Shown: positions 42,747 to 42,821 of the stretch, piece after piece
Layout: the number at the start of each line of letters is the position of its first letter
How positions within the stretch are numbered: the stretch's first letter is position 1
From: Clostridia bacterium
GTDB taxonomy: Bacteria; Bacillota; Clostridia; Oscillospirales; Acutalibacteraceae
Reading direction: 5' to 3'
DNA: 42,821 nucleotides
Assembly: GCA_017414705.1 (NCBI GenBank)
Contig: JAFQKX010000021.1
Location: 1 to 42,821 of the forward strand
Notes under the pieces: generated by a model
Databases searched by the model: none
What the model was told of the DNA's origin: nothing
What the model saw: the letters and a program-made list of their open reading frames with translations, nothing else
Program-made: the position numbers and the translations under genes

Positions 42747-42821
42747 TTAGTTGAACATGGTGGACATGGGCTTGTCCTCGTAGATGCGCTCGATGGCTTC
42801 TGCAAACACGGGAGCGCAGGG
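42747..42821 (-). CDS. prs: Ribose-phosphate pyrophosphokinase, C-terminal end (partial)
   Basis: Only the last 24 residues are in the window, ending PVFAEAIERIYEDKPMSTMFN before the TAA stop. This matches the C-terminal helix and tail of PRPP synthetases (AEAIxRIxxxxSxSxLF pattern). The enzyme makes phosphoribosyl pyrophosphate from ribose 5-phosphate and ATP. The position upstream of pth and mfd supports the call. The 5' part lies outside the window. Confidence 0.78.
   Translation of the reverse strand, partial: PCAPVFAEAIERIYEDKPMSTMFN

Noticed and set aside
1-42821. CRISPR array, rRNA or tRNA genes
   Set aside because: No regularly spaced direct repeats, ribosomal RNA sequence or complete tRNA cloverleaf was found on reading the window; a tRNAscan or CRISPR finder run would settle this.

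Overview
The window looks like chromosome from a low-GC-lineage Firmicute of the class Clostridia, probably a gut Oscillospiraceae/Ruminococcaceae-type anaerobe (inference). The evidence is strong AGGAGG-type ribosome binding sites, sigma-A promoters, a DnaD/DnaC-type helicase-loading pair, Rex, meso-diaminopimelate dehydrogenase, a membrane pyrophosphatase, and the conserved Firmicute order prs-pth-mfd at the right end. The core genes have fairly GC-rich codon use. Two blocks are clearly more AT-rich: about 10.1-12.8 kb and the restriction-modification block at 16.6-18.5 kb.

Layout: (1) 0.1-1.0 kb, a DMT-family permease. (2) 1.2-7.1 kb, a three-gene carbohydrate-related operon with two tandem right-handed beta-helix (pectate-lyase-like) proteins and a solute-binding lipoprotein; a third beta-helix paralogue lies at 30.4-32.6 kb. 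(3) 7.2-9.7 kb, leftward dnaC-like and dnaD-like genes and an XRE regulator. (4) 9.8-10.1 kb, a candidate structured non-coding RNA of about 230 nt behind a consensus promoter. (5) 10.1-12.8 kb, two lipoproteins and a single-span membrane protein, each followed by a GC-rich repeat. (6) 13.0-16.4 kb, aconitase, rex and an unknown gene behind a near-consensus Rex operator, suggesting an autoregulated redox-responsive operon. (7) 16.6-18.5 kb, a type II restriction endonuclease and a cytosine-5 methyltransferase. (8) 18.6-22.9 kb, a probable glycosidase remnant, a GH38 alpha-mannosidase and a HAD phosphatase with an extra N-terminal domain. (9) 23-27.3 kb, a DUF308 membrane protein and a heterodimeric ABC exporter. 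(10) 27.3-30.4 kb, ddh, tmk and a LysR regulator; a MITE-like element fills the tmk-lysR gap and supplies the tmk stop codon. (11) 32.8-37.9 kb, a K+-dependent membrane pyrophosphatase, then a DUF5058 membrane protein, a second membrane protein and an M20 peptidase in one operon. (12) 38-42.8 kb, mntP, mfd, pth and the end of prs, all leftward.

The most unusual signals are the structured RNA with two alternative 3-prime pairing arms, the MITE-like insertion, the repeat-flanked lipoprotein cassette, the beta-helix family with one exported and one apparently unexported tandem copy, and the DUF5058/M20 operon. No CRISPR array, tRNA, rRNA or transposase gene was found. All functional calls rest on reading motifs by eye; no database search was run.
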